Source: Cupriavidus metallidurans CH34
GTDB taxonomy: Bacteria > Pseudomonadota > Gammaproteobacteria > Burkholderiales > Burkholderiaceae
Direction of reading: 5' to 3'
DNA length: 64,000 nt
NCBI RefSeq assembly: GCF_000196015.1
Contig: NC_007973.1
Coordinates: 3,782,001-3,846,000, forward strand
A program made the position numbers and the translations under genes. The notes under the pieces are model-generated. The model saw only the letters and a program-made list of their open reading frames with translations. It searched no databases and was not told the DNA's origin. This document shows positions 11,334 through 20,743 of this stretch, in pieces. Position 1 is the stretch's first letter. Each line of letters opens with the position of its first letter.

Positions 11334-12107
11334 TCAGCCGAGCTGTCGCACGCGCGCGATCATCTCCGCGCCGAAATCGAGATACGCCTTCGCGCCCTTG
11401 GACGAGGCATCGAACGCCACGCCCGGCATGCCATAGGAAGGCGCTTCGGCCAGACGCACATTACGCGGAATCACAGTCTTGAATACCTTGTCGCCGAAAT
11501 GGGCCTCGAGCTGGGCCGACACCTGCTGCTGCAGCGTCACGCGCGGATCGAACATGACGCGCAGCAACCCGATCACCTTGAGGTCGCGATTCAGGTTCGC
11601 ATGTACCTGCTTGATCGTGTTGACGAGGTCCGACAGTCCTTCGAGCGCGAAGTACTCGCACTGCATCGGCACGATCACACCGTGCGCCGCGCACAGGCCG
11701 TTCAGCGTCAGCAGCGACAGCGACGGCGGGCAATCGATCAGCACGAAGTCGTACTCCTCGTCGACTTCGGCCAGCGCCTGCTTGAGCCGACGTTCGCGCT
11801 GGTCGAGCTCGACCAGCTCCACTTCGGCACCAGCCAGTTCACGGTTGGCGGGCAGCACGTCATAGCGCCCCGATTCGGATCGCTGGCGCGCCTCGGGCAC
11901 GGTGGCGAGCCCCACCAGTACCTGGTACACGCTGTGCTGCAGCGCCTGCTTGTCGATGCCCGACCCCATCGAGGCATTGCCCTGCGGATCGAGGTCGACC
12001 AGCAAGACGCGCTGGTCCTGCGCTGCCAGGCCGGCGGCCAGGTTCACCGTGGTGGTGGTTTTGCCGACGCCGCCCTTCTGGTTTGCGATCACGAATACCT
12101 TGGCCAT
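11334..12107 (-). CDS. parA: Chromosome partitioning ATPase ParA (Soj)
   Basis: 257 residues from the ATG at 12107; a longer open frame exists but MAKVFVIANQKGGVGKTTT is the standard start. The deviant Walker A motif KGGVGKT is at 11-17, and LIDCPPSLSLLTLN carries the Walker B region. It is a DNA-binding ATPase that moves ParB-parS complexes. It has no N-terminal DNA-binding extension, so it is the chromosomal type. parB follows after 36 bp. Confidence 0.97.
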   Translation of the reverse strand: MAKVFVIANQKGGVGKTTTTVNLAAGLAAQDQRVLLVDLDPQGNASMGSGIDKQALQHSVYQVLVGLATVPEARQRSESGRYDVLPANRELAGAEVELVELDQRERRLKQALAEVDEEYDFVLIDCPPSLSLLTLNGLCAAHGVIVPMQCEYFALEGLSDLVNTIKQVHANLNRDLKVIGLLRVMFDPRVTLQQQVSAQLEAHFGDKVFKTVIPRNVRLAEAPSYGMPGVAFDASSKGAKAYLDFGAEMIARVRQLG

Positions 12108-12178
12108 ATGCGCTTGCAGCTCCTCAGTGCACAATTCCGCCATGCGGAACACGTGCTCAATAAATTACCCAACCGATT

Positions 12179-12886
12179 TCAACGCCGGGACAGCACCACA
12201 AGGTGCCGTTCCACATCGAGCTCAGGTACTACCAGTTTCGGTACCGCTTCGACCTGCCAGTCAGCCATCAGACCGGCCGCTTCCATTCGATCGATCTCCG
12301 CCTGTGGATAAACTCCCTTCATGGCGATCAGCTTTCCGCCCGGCGCCAGCAGGTGGCCGGACAACGTCACGAAGTCGGTCAATTCTGCGAATGCGCGCGA
12401 GGTGATCACGGCATAGCCCTGCTCGTCGTCGATCTTTTCCACAGGCCCCCAGTGGGCAGCCGCATTGGTCAGGTGCAGCTGGGCACGGCACTGCGTCAGG
12501 AATGCGGTCTTTTTCTGCACGATGTCGACCATCAGCACCGACACATCCGGGCACGAAATCGCCAGCGGCATGCCCGGCATCCCACCGCCCGAGCCGACGT
12601 CGAGCACCCTGCCCCGCGCGCCTTGCGCCACGTTTGCGGAGCGAGCGGCTTCGGCCAACGCCGGAACAGCCGTCAGCGAATCGAGCAGATGATGCGTGAG
12701 CATTTCGTCGGGATGACGAATCGCGGTGAGGTTGTAGACGCCGTTCCATTTGCGGAGCAGCGTCAGGTACGCGAAAAGCGTATCGACCTGGGCTGGTGTC
12801 AGTGCCAGCCCGATCGCGTCCAGTCCGGCTTCGAGCCGGCGGCGTTGCGCGGCGTCGTCGACCGCGAAATGTCGGGAACCACCCAC
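12179..12886 (-). CDS. rsmG: 16S rRNA m7G527 methyltransferase
   Basis: 235 residues. SAM-dependent methylation of G527 in 16S rRNA; its loss gives low-level streptomycin resistance in several bacteria. The YNLTAIR and HLLDS blocks and the SAM-binding VLDVGSGGGMPG (about 94-105) identify it. The start codon abuts the mnmG stop, so the two are co-translated. A perfect DnaA-box sequence (12303-12311) falls inside the coding region, possibly by chance. Confidence 0.96.
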   Translation of the reverse strand: MGGSRHFAVDDAAQRRRLEAGLDAIGLALTPAQVDTLFAYLTLLRKWNGVYNLTAIRHPDEMLTHHLLDSLTAVPALAEAARSANVAQGARGRVLDVGSGGGMPGMPLAISCPDVSVLMVDIVQKKTAFLTQCRAQLHLTNAAAHWGPVEKIDDEQGYAVITSRAFAELTDFVTLSGHLLAPGGKLIAMKGVYPQAEIDRMEAAGLMADWQVEAVPKLVVPELDVERHLVVLSRR

Positions 12887-14851
12887 TCAGGCAGCCTCCT
12901 GTCCATTGCCGGCCACCGGGGTTGCCGATGTCTGAGCCGCGGCGCGCCCCATGCCCTTCTTCTTCAGGTGTACCAACAGCAGCGAGATAGCCGCAGGCGT
13001 CACGCCGGAGATACGCGAAGCCTGACCCAGCGTTTCCGGGCGATGCTGGTTCAGCTTCTGGCTCACCTCGAAGCCCAGGCCACGCACCTCGGTATAGTCG
13101 AAGTTCGGCGGCAACTTGGTCGACTCGTTGGCTTCGAGTTTGTCTACTTCGGCAGCCTGGCGTGCGATATAGCCGTGGTACTTGATACCGATCTCGATCT
13201 GCTCGCGAATCTGCTCGGCAAGCATCGTGTCATCGGCGAGCGGCGTCTCTGGTGCAAAACGGCCATCCTGCAGCGCGACAAGCGCCTCATAACGGACTTC
13301 GGGACGACGCAGCAGATCTGCGAGCGAGTATTCGCGCTCGATGCCCTTACCGAGCAGCGGAACGGCATCTGCTTCAGGCAACAAGGTCGGATTGACCCAG
13401 GTGCTCTTGAGTCGCTCTGTTTCACGTGAAACAGCGTCGCGCTTCCGATTGAAAGCATCCCAGCGCACATCGTCGACCACACCGAGTTCACGACCGATTT
13501 CGGTCAGACGCATGTCCGCGTTGTCCTCGCGCAGGCTCAGGCGGAACTCCGCGCGGCTGGTGAACATGCGGTACGGCTCGGTCACGCCTCGCGTGATCAG
13601 GTCATCGACCAGCACACCGAGATATGCCTGGTCGCGGCGCGGCGTCCAGGCGTCGCGTTCGCGTACGTAGCAACCGGCGTTTATCCCGGCCAGCAGACCC
13701 TGTGCTGCCGCTTCCTCATAGCCGGTCGTGCCATTAATCTGGCCGGCGAAGAACAAGCCCTCAATTGCCTTGCTCTCCAGCGACGACTTCAGCCCGCGCG
13801 GGTCGAAGTAGTCATACTCAATCGCATAGCCCGGACGCAGGATATGCGCGTTCTCCAGTCCGCGAATCGAGTGGACAAGCTCAAGCTGTACGTCGAAAGG
13901 CAGGCTCGTCGAGATGCCGTTCGGATAGAACTCGTTGGTCGTCAGCCCTTCGGGCTCCAGGAAGATCTGATGGCTTTCCTTGCTGGCAAAGCGATGGATC
14001 TTGTCCTCGATGCTCGGGCAGTAGCGCGGCCCTACTCCTTCGATCACACCGGTGTACATCGGCGAGCGATCGAGCCCGCCGCGGATGACGTCGTGGGTAC
14101 GGCTATTGGTATGGGTGATCCAGCACGGCAGTTGCTGCGGATGTTGCTCCGGACGGCCCAGGAACGAAAACACCGGCACCGGGTCCAGGTCGCCGGGCTG
14201 CTCTTCCATCACCGAAAAATCGATCGTGCGGCCGTCAATGCGCGGCGGTGTACCGGTCTTCAGGCGACCTTGCGGCAGCTTCAGTTCCTTGAGACGCGCC
14301 GACAACGACACGGCTGCAGGGTCGCCCGCACGACCGCCCGTGTAGTTATCGAGTCCGACGTGGATCTTGCCGTCCAGGAAGGTACCAGCCGTCAGCACCA
14401 CCGCGCGCGCGCGGAAATCGATGCCAACCTGGGTACGAGCACCGACCACGCGGTCACCCTCCACCATCAGATCATCCACGGCCTGCTGGAATAGCATCAG
14501 GTTTGGCTGGTTCTCCAGCCGCGTCCGGATGGCCTTGCGATACAGCACTCGGTCCGCTTGGGCACGGGTCGCCCGAACGGCCGGGCCCTTGCTGGAGTTC
14601 AGGATGCGGAACTGGATGCCCGCCTCGTCCGTGGCGGCTGCCATCGCGCCGCCCATGGCGTCCACTTCCTTGACGAGATGACCCTTGCCGATGCCACCGA
14701 TCGACGGATTGCAGCTCATCTGCCCCAACGTTTCGATGTTGTGGCTCAGAAGCAGCGTCTGGCAGCCCATGCGCGCGGCGGCGAGGGCTGCTTCGGTGCC
14801 GGCGTGACCACCGCCGACGACTATGACGTCGAATTCTTTCGGGTAAAGCAT
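12887..14851 (-). CDS. mnmG: tRNA uridine-34 carboxymethylaminomethyl enzyme MnmG
   Basis: 654 residues. FAD protein that, with MnmE, makes cmnm5U at the wobble position of tRNAs. The FAD motif [12 protein letters not shown] is at about 11-22 and [15 protein letters not shown] at about 48-62. The C-terminal helical domain ends with the conserved [18 protein letters not shown]. The gene contains a perfect parS site at 13418-13433. It is first in the mnmG-rsmG-parA-parB run. Confidence 0.97.
   Translation of the reverse strand: MLYPKEFDVIVVGGGHAGTEAALAAARMGCQTLLLSHNIETLGQMSCNPSIGGIGKGHLVKEVDAMGGAMAAATDEAGIQFRILNSSKGPAVRATRAQADRVLYRKAIRTRLENQPNLMLFQQAVDDLMVEGDRVVGARTQVGIDFRARAVVLTAGTFLDGKIHVGLDNYTGGRAGDPAAVSLSARLKELKLPQGRLKTGTPPRIDGRTIDFSVMEEQPGDLDPVPVFSFLGRPEQHPQQLPCWITHTNSRTHDVIRGGLDRSPMYTGVIEGVGPRYCPSIEDKIHRFASKESHQIFLEPEGLTTNEFYPNGISTSLPFDVQLELVHSIRGLENAHILRPGYAIEYDYFDPRGLKSSLESKAIEGLFFAGQINGTTGYEEAAAQGLLAGINAGCYVRERDAWTPRRDQAYLGVLVDDLITRGVTEPYRMFTSRAEFRLSLREDNADMRLTEIGRELGVVDDVRWDAFNRKRDAVSRETERLKSTWVNPTLLPEADAVPLLGKGIEREYSLADLLRRPEVRYEALVALQDGRFAPETPLADDTMLAEQIREQIEIGIKYHGYIARQAAEVDKLEANESTKLPPNFDYTEVRGLGFEVSQKLNQHRPETLGQASRISGVTPAAISLLLVHLKKKGMGRAAAQTSATPVAGNGQEAA
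13418..13433. promoter_or_regulatory. parS site inside mnmG
   Basis: A perfect 16 bp copy of the ParB target TGTTTCACGTGAAACA, within the mnmG coding sequence. The same word recurs three more times in the next 1.7 kb. Confidence 0.93.
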
Positions 14852-14938
14852 GGGACACCTCCTCCGGGAGGCTGGGCGGGAAAAATCGGGATGTCGAATT
14901 ATAGCGGCAATCGATTCCCCGCCTTCGGTCGGACATGA

Positions 14939-14954
14939 TGTTTCACGTGAAACA
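14939..14954. promoter_or_regulatory. parS site
   Basis: A perfect 16 bp parS palindrome in the leader upstream of mnmG, about 90 bp from its start codon. Confidence 0.95.
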
Positions 14955-14985
14955 TGGCGTGTGCGGTACCTGGCGAGGCAAAGTG

Positions 14986-15001
14986 TGTTTCACGTGAAAC
15001 A
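14986..15001. promoter_or_regulatory. parS site
   Basis: A perfect 16 bp parS palindrome, 31 bp after the previous one. ParB here could also influence mnmG-rsmG-parAB transcription. Confidence 0.95.
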
Positions 15002-15019
15002 CTCCCGAGCCAAAAGAAG

Positions 15020-15043
15020 AAGGCCCCGCTTCCGCGGGGCCTT
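15020..15043 (-). terminator. Rho-independent terminator
   Basis: A 10 bp GC-rich stem with a four-base loop, followed on the minus strand by a T-rich run. It ends the amidohydrolase transcript and lies among the parS sites. Confidence 0.8.
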
Positions 15044-15067
15044 CCCTCTGCTCTTCTCTGCCTCACA

Positions 15068-15083
15068 TGTTTCACGTGAAACG
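15068..15083. promoter_or_regulatory. parS site (one mismatch)
   Basis: 15 of 16 bases match parS; the last base is G in place of A. It lies directly after the 3' end of the amidohydrolase gene. Confidence 0.85.
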
Positions 15084-15088
15084 TGGTC

Positions 15089-15967
15089 TCAGATCTGGCT
15101 CCGGATGTACGTCGCCACCTTCTCGCTCAGCATACCCAGGTCTCGTTGCAGGGTTTCGAAACCAGCATTCGGCACCTTGCTGGCTTCATCCATGTAAAGC
15201 GGCCGCCGGATCTCAATCTGCAGGCTATTGCGCCGCTCGGCCGGGCGGCCAATCTGCGCGATCAGCTGCACGCCCTTGTACGGGTCATTACGTGCGACGG
15301 TGTAGCCCATGCCCCTCAACTCCCGCTCGACCAGATCGACGATGCCGGGCTCGCAGGTGGTCCCGTCACGGTCTCCGAGCACGAAGTCAGCCAACGGATG
15401 CGGGCTCTGGATCTTCAGGCGCTCATAGGCATTGTTCGGCATCGAATGCAGGTTCAGATGCCAAACCGCACCGAAGCGCGCGTACGCAGACTCCACCGCT
15501 GTCGACAGCGCAGCATGGTACGGACGGTAATAGCGATCGATCCGGTTCCGCACCTCGTCCACTGTCAGCTTACGATCGTAGATCGGGGTGGCAGCATCGA
15601 TATTGCGCCAGACCAGACCGTAGCCGAGCCTGGTCTTCTCCCCTGGCGACAGGGGTGTCGGCCACGATGTTGCCAGCAACTCCGGATCCAGATCGTCGAG
15701 CATCCGGTTCGGATCGATATAAACGCGCGGAAAGGTCGCCCCGATCAGCGTGCCGCCGACCTTCGGGATGGCGGACCACAAGGCATCGATATGCGTATCT
15801 TCCCCGCCACGCAGCCGCTGCAGAGGCACGGCCGCACCGAAGTCCGTCGGGTAGTGGATGCCACTATGTGGCGAGTCACAGACCAGCGGCAACGCCGTGC
15901 CTTCGGGCGCAAACAAGAGGAACGGCCCCACCGGCGCGTCGCCCCGCACTGCTTCAAACGTCGTCAT
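15089..15967 (-). CDS. N-formylglutamate amidohydrolase-family protein
   Basis: 292 residues. The family hydrolyses N-formyl-L-glutamate (last step of one histidine degradation route) or related N-acyl amino acids, using a bound metal. Visible metal-site blocks are CDSPHSG near residue 30, GGEDTHID near 55, and NLHSMP near 170. No hut genes are nearby. It overlaps nothing but is only 3 bp from the Bug receptor gene upstream, so the two are probably co-transcribed. Joint work on one organic acid is plausible but unproven. Confidence 0.8.
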   Translation of the reverse strand: MTTFEAVRGDAPVGPFLLFAPEGTALPLVCDSPHSGIHYPTDFGAAVPLQRLRGGEDTHIDALWSAIPKVGGTLIGATFPRVYIDPNRMLDDLDPELLATSWPTPLSPGEKTRLGYGLVWRNIDAATPIYDRKLTVDEVRNRIDRYYRPYHAALSTAVESAYARFGAVWHLNLHSMPNNAYERLKIQSPHPLADFVLGDRDGTTCEPGIVDLVERELRGMGYTVARNDPYKGVQLIAQIGRPAERRNSLQIEIRRPLYMDEASKVPNAGFETLQRDLGMLSEKVATYIRSQI

Positions 15968-15970
15968 GGC

Positions 15971-16990
15971 TTAGTCCAGCTTGATGTTGGCGGCCTTGAC
16001 CACACGCGCGTAGCGGGCGATCGATTGCTGGATCTGTGCCTTGAACTGATCAGGCGTCGTCGGCACCAGCGTGCCACCCGACTCCTCCACCTTCCGCTTG
16101 AATTCGGGGTTCTGCATGGCCTTGTGGATCGCGGCATTCAGCTTGTCGATCACCGGCTGGGGCGTGCCGGCGGGCGCAACGATGCCGAACCAGCCGCCCT
16201 CGCCCATGTCCTTGAAACCGAGTTCGGCATAGGTCGGCACATTGGGCAACTGTGCCGAACGCTGCGTGCCGAGCACCGCCAGCGCACGCAGTCGGCCCGC
16301 TTTCACGTGGGGCAGCGTCGACGACAGGTTGTCCGTGATCGCATTGACCTGCCCCGCCACCGCATCGTTGAGCGCCAGACCCGCGCCCTTGTACGGCACA
16401 TGCAGCAGATCGATCTTGGCCAGCATCATGAAGTTCTCGATGTTCACGTGACCCAGCGACCCCGCGCCCGGCGATGCGAACGTGTACTTGCCCGGGTGCG
16501 CCTTCGCCAGGGCGATGAACTCCTGCATCGTCTTGGCGGGCACGCTCGGATGCACGGCGAACACACTCGGAATCGCTACCACGTTGGTCACCGGGGCGAA
16601 GTCCTTGATCGGGTCATAGCCGAGCTTCGGATAGACCGCCGGGTTGGACCCGTGCGTGCTGACCGTGGCCATGCCGATCGTGTAGCCGTCCGGCGTGGCA
16701 CGAGCCACCTGCTCCATGCCGATCGAACCACCCGCCCCGCCCTTGTTGTCGACGACGATGGTCTGCCCCAGCTCACGCCCTGCGAACTCCGCTACCAGGC
16801 GCGCCGACAGATCCGTCGAGCCACCCGCGGCGAATGGCACAACCAGGCGGATCGGCTTGTTTGGATAGTTGGATTGCGCGAAAGCCGACGCCGTCAAACC
16901 AACCGTGGCGAGCGTACCCACTGCAGCGGACACGGCGGTGGAAAGCAGGAAATGCCGGCGCGTGCTGGCAGCATTGCGGACTCGGGTCAT
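15971..16990 (-). CDS. Bug/TctC-type periplasmic solute-binding protein
   Basis: 339 residues from the ATG at 16990; the frame is open much further upstream but this start gives a clean signal peptide with Arg-Arg (RRHFLLSTA) ending ASAFAQ. The mature start NYPNKPIRLVVPFAAGGSTD is the Bug signature, which binds carboxylates of organic acids. No TctA/TctB membrane genes are near, which is common for the large Bug family in Burkholderiales. It is divergent from a LysR regulator and followed by an amidohydrolase gene. The ligand is unknown. Confidence 0.9.
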   Translation of the reverse strand: MTRVRNAASTRRHFLLSTAVSAAVGTLATVGLTASAFAQSNYPNKPIRLVVPFAAGGSTDLSARLVAEFAGRELGQTIVVDNKGGAGGSIGMEQVARATPDGYTIGMATVSTHGSNPAVYPKLGYDPIKDFAPVTNVVAIPSVFAVHPSVPAKTMQEFIALAKAHPGKYTFASPGAGSLGHVNIENFMMLAKIDLLHVPYKGAGLALNDAVAGQVNAITDNLSSTLPHVKAGRLRALAVLGTQRSAQLPNVPTYAELGFKDMGEGGWFGIVAPAGTPQPVIDKLNAAIHKAMQNPEFKRKVEESGGTLVPTTPDQFKAQIQQSIARYARVVKAANIKLD

Positions 16991-17120
16991 CTGATCAAAC
17001 TCCTCTTCTCGTTCTCGAATTTCGGGGTACCGAGCAGCGAGTGTCGGGAGTTTACCGGCCCTGCACAAACGACTATATTGCACGCTTCCATTACCAAAGT
17101 TCATCCTAGGCGGTCCGGTC

Positions 17121-18023
17121 ATGCGCATCCGTTCCCCGTCGATGTCAGAGCTGCACGCATTCGCCACGGCGGCCCGGTTGGGCAGTTTCACGCGTGCGGC
17201 CGAGACACTGTGCGTCACCCAGGGCGCCATCAGCCGGGCGATCTCTCGCCTGGAATCCCACTTCGGCCAACCGCTGATCCATCGCAACGCCCATCGTCTG
17301 ACCCTGACCGACGCCGGCCGCAGCTATCTGGAGGCGATCGCGGTGCACTTGGCAGCCATTGAGACCGCCAGCGCATCCATGCTTGCGACGGATCGCCGCC
17401 ATCATCTGATCCTGTCCGCCGTCCCCACGCTGGCCAGTGTCTGGCTCGTGCCGCGCCTGCCGGACTTCCACCGTCGCCACCCAGAGATTCACCTGGACTT
17501 CGTCCCCTATCGGCGCGACGAGGATTTCTCAGGCGCCCGACCGGATGCCGCGATCCTGGCGGGCGAAGCGGGCCAGTGGCCGGGCTGGCAGGCCGATTAT
17601 GTGATCGGACGTGAAATGGTGCCGGTCTGCCACCCTGCCCGCGCCGAGACGCGGCAGTGGCAATCGCCGGACGAGTTGCTCGACGAACCCTTGCTCTACC
17701 ACACCACTGCACCCGCGAACTGGCAGAACTGGCTGCGCGCGGCCGGCGTACCCAGTGCCGCGCCCACACTTGCCAGGGGCTTCGACCAAGTCTCGATCCT
17801 GCTCGAGGCCGTGAAGGCCGACATGGGCGTGGCGGTCCTCCAGAGATGCCTGGTACGCGATGCACTACAGGCTGGCCAGGTCATCGCGCCTTTCGATCTG
17901 CCGATCCGGCTCAATCGCGGTTACTTCTTGTGCGCGCCACGTGAAAGACGTGACCATCCTGCCCTGACTGCCTTTCGAGATTGGCTGCTCTCAGCCGCAG
18001 CAATAGATATTGGCTCGAAGTAA
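17121..18023 (+). CDS. LysR-family transcriptional regulator
   Basis: 300 residues. The N-terminal winged helix-turn-helix contains ELHAFATAARLGSFTRAAE and VTQGAISRAISRLE; the GcvA-like effector domain follows. It is divergent from the Bug receptor gene with about 130 bp between starts, the usual arrangement for a LysR protein controlling its neighbour. An internal ATG at 17142 is a possible alternative start. Confidence 0.92.
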   Translation: MRIRSPSMSELHAFATAARLGSFTRAAETLCVTQGAISRAISRLESHFGQPLIHRNAHRLTLTDAGRSYLEAIAVHLAAIETASASMLATDRRHHLILSAVPTLASVWLVPRLPDFHRRHPEIHLDFVPYRRDEDFSGARPDAAILAGEAGQWPGWQADYVIGREMVPVCHPARAETRQWQSPDELLDEPLLYHTTAPANWQNWLRAAGVPSAAPTLARGFDQVSILLEAVKADMGVAVLQRCLVRDALQAGQVIAPFDLPIRLNRGYFLCAPRERRDHPALTAFRDWLLSAAAIDIGSK

Positions 18024-18083
18024 AACCAATTACACATCCATTATACGAATGATCATCAATTTCTTATATGCTCAACAAATAAA

Positions 18084-18106
18084 GACGACGCCATTATGGC
18101 GTCGTC
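18084..18106. terminator. Bidirectional terminator between lysR and livF
   Basis: A 10 bp perfect stem with a three-base loop, with AT-rich flanks on both sides, between two convergent genes. Confidence 0.75.
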
Positions 18107-18133
18107 AATCAAACACAAGAATATAAAAGCAGG

Positions 18134-18877
18134 TCAGGCCGCTTTCTTCGTCAGCCCCAGGTACGTCTCGATCACCTTTGGATTGCTCGCCAACGCCGAC
18201 GCTTCGCCTTCCATAGCCATGTCGCCGGTCTCGATCACATACCCGTAGTCAGCCACCTGCAACGCCGCCCGCGCATTCTGTTCGATCAGCAGCGTCGCCA
18301 CGCCGGTTTGCCGAAGGTTGTGGATGATGTGGAAGATCTCCTTAACGATCAGCGGCGCGAGACCAAGGCTCGGCTCATCGAGCATCAGCAACTGCGGCTT
18401 GGCCATCAGCGCGCGCCCCACGGCGAGCATCTGGCGCTCGCCACCGGACAGCGTGCCCGCCTCCTGCTTCGCACGCTCCCGCAGACGCGGGAACAGGTCG
18501 TACACCACATCCTTCTGGTCCAGATAGTTGCGCTCCCCAGCGCGCTTGCGCCGGAATGCGCCGAGCAGCAGGTTGTCCTCGACGGTCATCGACGCGAACA
18601 GTTCACGCTTCTCCGGCACCAGACACATCCCGCGCGCCACGCGCCCCTCCACCGGAATCCCCGCCATGTCATGGCCGAGGAACCGAACCGATCCGGTCGA
18701 TGACCCGCTGACGGGCAGCGCGCCCATCACGGCATTCAGCATCGTCGACTTGCCGGCCCCGTTCGGCCCGATCACGGTCACGATCTTGCCTGCCTCAACC
18801 TTGAGGTTCGCGCCATGCACCGCCTCGACCTTCCCGTAGCGGACATGCAAGTCCTTCACTTCCAGAATCAGACTCAT
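18134..18877 (-). CDS. livF: Branched-chain amino-acid ABC transporter ATPase LivF
   Basis: 247 residues. Walker [10 protein letters not shown] near 37-45, signature LSGGERQML near 140, Walker B LLMLDEPSLGLAP. It is one of the two cytosolic ATPases of a LivFGHMK importer. It is last in the operon livK-livH-livMG-livF, nine bases after the fused livMG. The real substrate could be another amino acid, amide or aromatic acid, since HAAT-family systems vary. Confidence 0.93.
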   Translation of the reverse strand: MSLILEVKDLHVRYGKVEAVHGANLKVEAGKIVTVIGPNGAGKSTMLNAVMGALPVSGSSTGSVRFLGHDMAGIPVEGRVARGMCLVPEKRELFASMTVEDNLLLGAFRRKRAGERNYLDQKDVVYDLFPRLRERAKQEAGTLSGGERQMLAVGRALMAKPQLLMLDEPSLGLAPLIVKEIFHIIHNLRQTGVATLLIEQNARAALQVADYGYVIETGDMAMEGEASALASNPKVIETYLGLTKKAA

Positions 18878-18886
18878 CTCATATCC

Positions 18887-20740
18887 TCAATCAATGCCGC
18901 CCAGATAGGCTTCCAGCACTGCCGGATTCTTCTGGACCTCCTCCGGCACACCTTCGGCGATGCGCGTGCCGAATTCCATCACCACGAGCCGGTCGGTCAG
19001 GTTCATCACAAAGTCCATGTCATGCTCGACAAGCAGCACGCTCATGCCCTCGCCCTTCAGCTTGCGCAACAGTTCCGCCAGCGCCTGCTTCTCCTTGTAG
19101 CGCAGCCCCGCGGCAGGCTCGTCGAGCAGCAGCAGCGCGGGATCGCAACACAATGCGCGCGCGATCTCCAGGATGCGTTGCTGACCCAGCGCAAGGCTGC
19201 CAGCCTCGAGGTACATGCAGTCGGCCAGTCCAACACGCTCCAGCTGCCGCTTCGCCTCGAACAGCAGCTTCTGCTCCTCCATCTTGTTCATGCGCAGGAT
19301 CGCCGCCGACACACCGCCCTGCGCGCGGAAATCGCCGCGCAGATGGGCGCCGATGGCGACGTTCTCGAGCACCGTCATCGTCGGCAACAGATGCACGTGC
19401 TGGAAGGTCCGGCCCACGCCACGCCTGACGATCTCGCGCGACGGCAAACCGGAGATCACGTCGCCCCGATAGCGCACTTCGCCCGATGTCAGCGGCAGCA
19501 CGCCGGTCACCAGGTTGAACGTCGTCGACTTGCCCGCGCCATTTGGGCCGATCAGGCCAATGATCTCGCCGGCCCGCACCTGGAAGCTCACGTCGTTCAC
19601 CGCCACAAGCCCACCGAACTGCTTGCGCACCGCGCGCACGTCCAGAATCAGCTCACCGGTCTCGGGCTTCTGCCGTACCGGCAACGGCGGCGCAGTATCG
19701 GGGGCCAGCACCGGCGGCCCGGCCGGCATCAGCTTGCGCACGAACGGCCAGATGCCATCGCGCGCGTACTGCAGCAGCAGCACAAGCAGCACGCCGAAGA
19801 CGATGATCTCGAAGTTGCCGTCGGAGCCAAGCAGCTTCGGCAGCAGCCCTTGCAGCACATCCTTGAGGATCGTCAGCACGCCAGCGCCCAACACCGCTCC
19901 CCAGACATGTCCCACCCCGCCGACCACGGCCATGAACAGGTACTCGATGCCGTAGTTGAGACCGAACGGCGTCGGGTTCACGGCGCGTTGCAGATGCGCA
20001 TACAGGAAGCCCGACACACAGGCCAGCATCGCCGCGACGACGAAGATCACCACCTTCATCCAAGCGGTGTTCACGCCCATCGCCTCGGCCATCGTGCCAC
20101 CGCCCTTGAGTGCGCGAATGGCACGACCCGGGCGCGAGTTCAGCAGGTTGTGCATCGCCACCACGGCGAGCAACACCACCGCCCAGATCAGATAGAACAT
20201 CGAGCGGCCCGATTGCAGCTCGATGCCGAACAGCGACAGCACGGGGATACCGTTCAGGCCATCGTACTTGCCAAGGAAATCGAGATTGCCGAACAGGAAG
20301 AACAGCGACAGTCCCCACGCGATCGTGGCCAGCGGCAGGTAGTGCCCGGACATGCGCATCGTGATCAATCCGATGACATAGGCGCACAGCACGGTGATGA
20401 TCAGACCCACGACCAGACCGATCCACGGCGAGAGGCCGAACTGCGTCGTCAGGTATGCCGTGCTGTACGCACCGAGCCCGACGAACGCGGCCTGCCCGAA
20501 CGACGTCATGCCGCCAACGCCCGTCAGCAGCACCAGCCCGATCGCCACGATGCTGTACAGGCCAATGTAGTTGCCGAGCGTGATCCAGAACTCCGGCGTC
20601 GGCAGTACCGGCAGCAACGCCAGCACGATGACGAATGCCAGCGTCGCAATGCGATTGCGCAATGCGCCCGTGCCGCGAACTGCCGGCGCTTCACGCGAAC
20701 CCATGTCCTTCTCCATCTGCTTGTCGGTGAGCATCGTCAT
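18887..20740 (-). CDS. Fused LivM permease - LivG ATPase
   Basis: 617 residues. The N-terminal ~330 form a LivM-type permease with eight or more hydrophobic segments ([19 protein letters not shown] block). A Pro-rich linker ([17 protein letters not shown]) follows, then a LivG ATPase with Walker [10 protein letters not shown] near 405 and Walker [13 protein letters not shown]. The ABC signature reads LALGQQR in place of LSGGQ, similar to the divergent motifs of other LivG proteins. The fusion is in frame with no stop. livH lies 3 bp upstream and livF 9 bp downstream, so one operon supplies the whole inner-membrane complex. Confidence 0.93.
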   Translation of the reverse strand: MTMLTDKQMEKDMGSREAPAVRGTGALRNRIATLAFVIVLALLPVLPTPEFWITLGNYIGLYSIVAIGLVLLTGVGGMTSFGQAAFVGLGAYSTAYLTTQFGLSPWIGLVVGLIITVLCAYVIGLITMRMSGHYLPLATIAWGLSLFFLFGNLDFLGKYDGLNGIPVLSLFGIELQSGRSMFYLIWAVVLLAVVAMHNLLNSRPGRAIRALKGGGTMAEAMGVNTAWMKVVIFVVAAMLACVSGFLYAHLQRAVNPTPFGLNYGIEYLFMAVVGGVGHVWGAVLGAGVLTILKDVLQGLLPKLLGSDGNFEIIVFGVLLVLLLQYARDGIWPFVRKLMPAGPPVLAPDTAPPLPVRQKPETGELILDVRAVRKQFGGLVAVNDVSFQVRAGEIIGLIGPNGAGKSTTFNLVTGVLPLTSGEVRYRGDVISGLPSREIVRRGVGRTFQHVHLLPTMTVLENVAIGAHLRGDFRAQGGVSAAILRMNKMEEQKLLFEAKRQLERVGLADCMYLEAGSLALGQQRILEIARALCCDPALLLLDEPAAGLRYKEKQALAELLRKLKGEGMSVLLVEHDMDFVMNLTDRLVVMEFGTRIAEGVPEEVQKNPAVLEAYLGGID

Positions 20741-20743
20741 GGC

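Noticed and set aside
12303..12311. Perfect DnaA-box word in rsmG
   Set aside because: A single copy inside a coding gene with no neighbouring boxes; likely chance.
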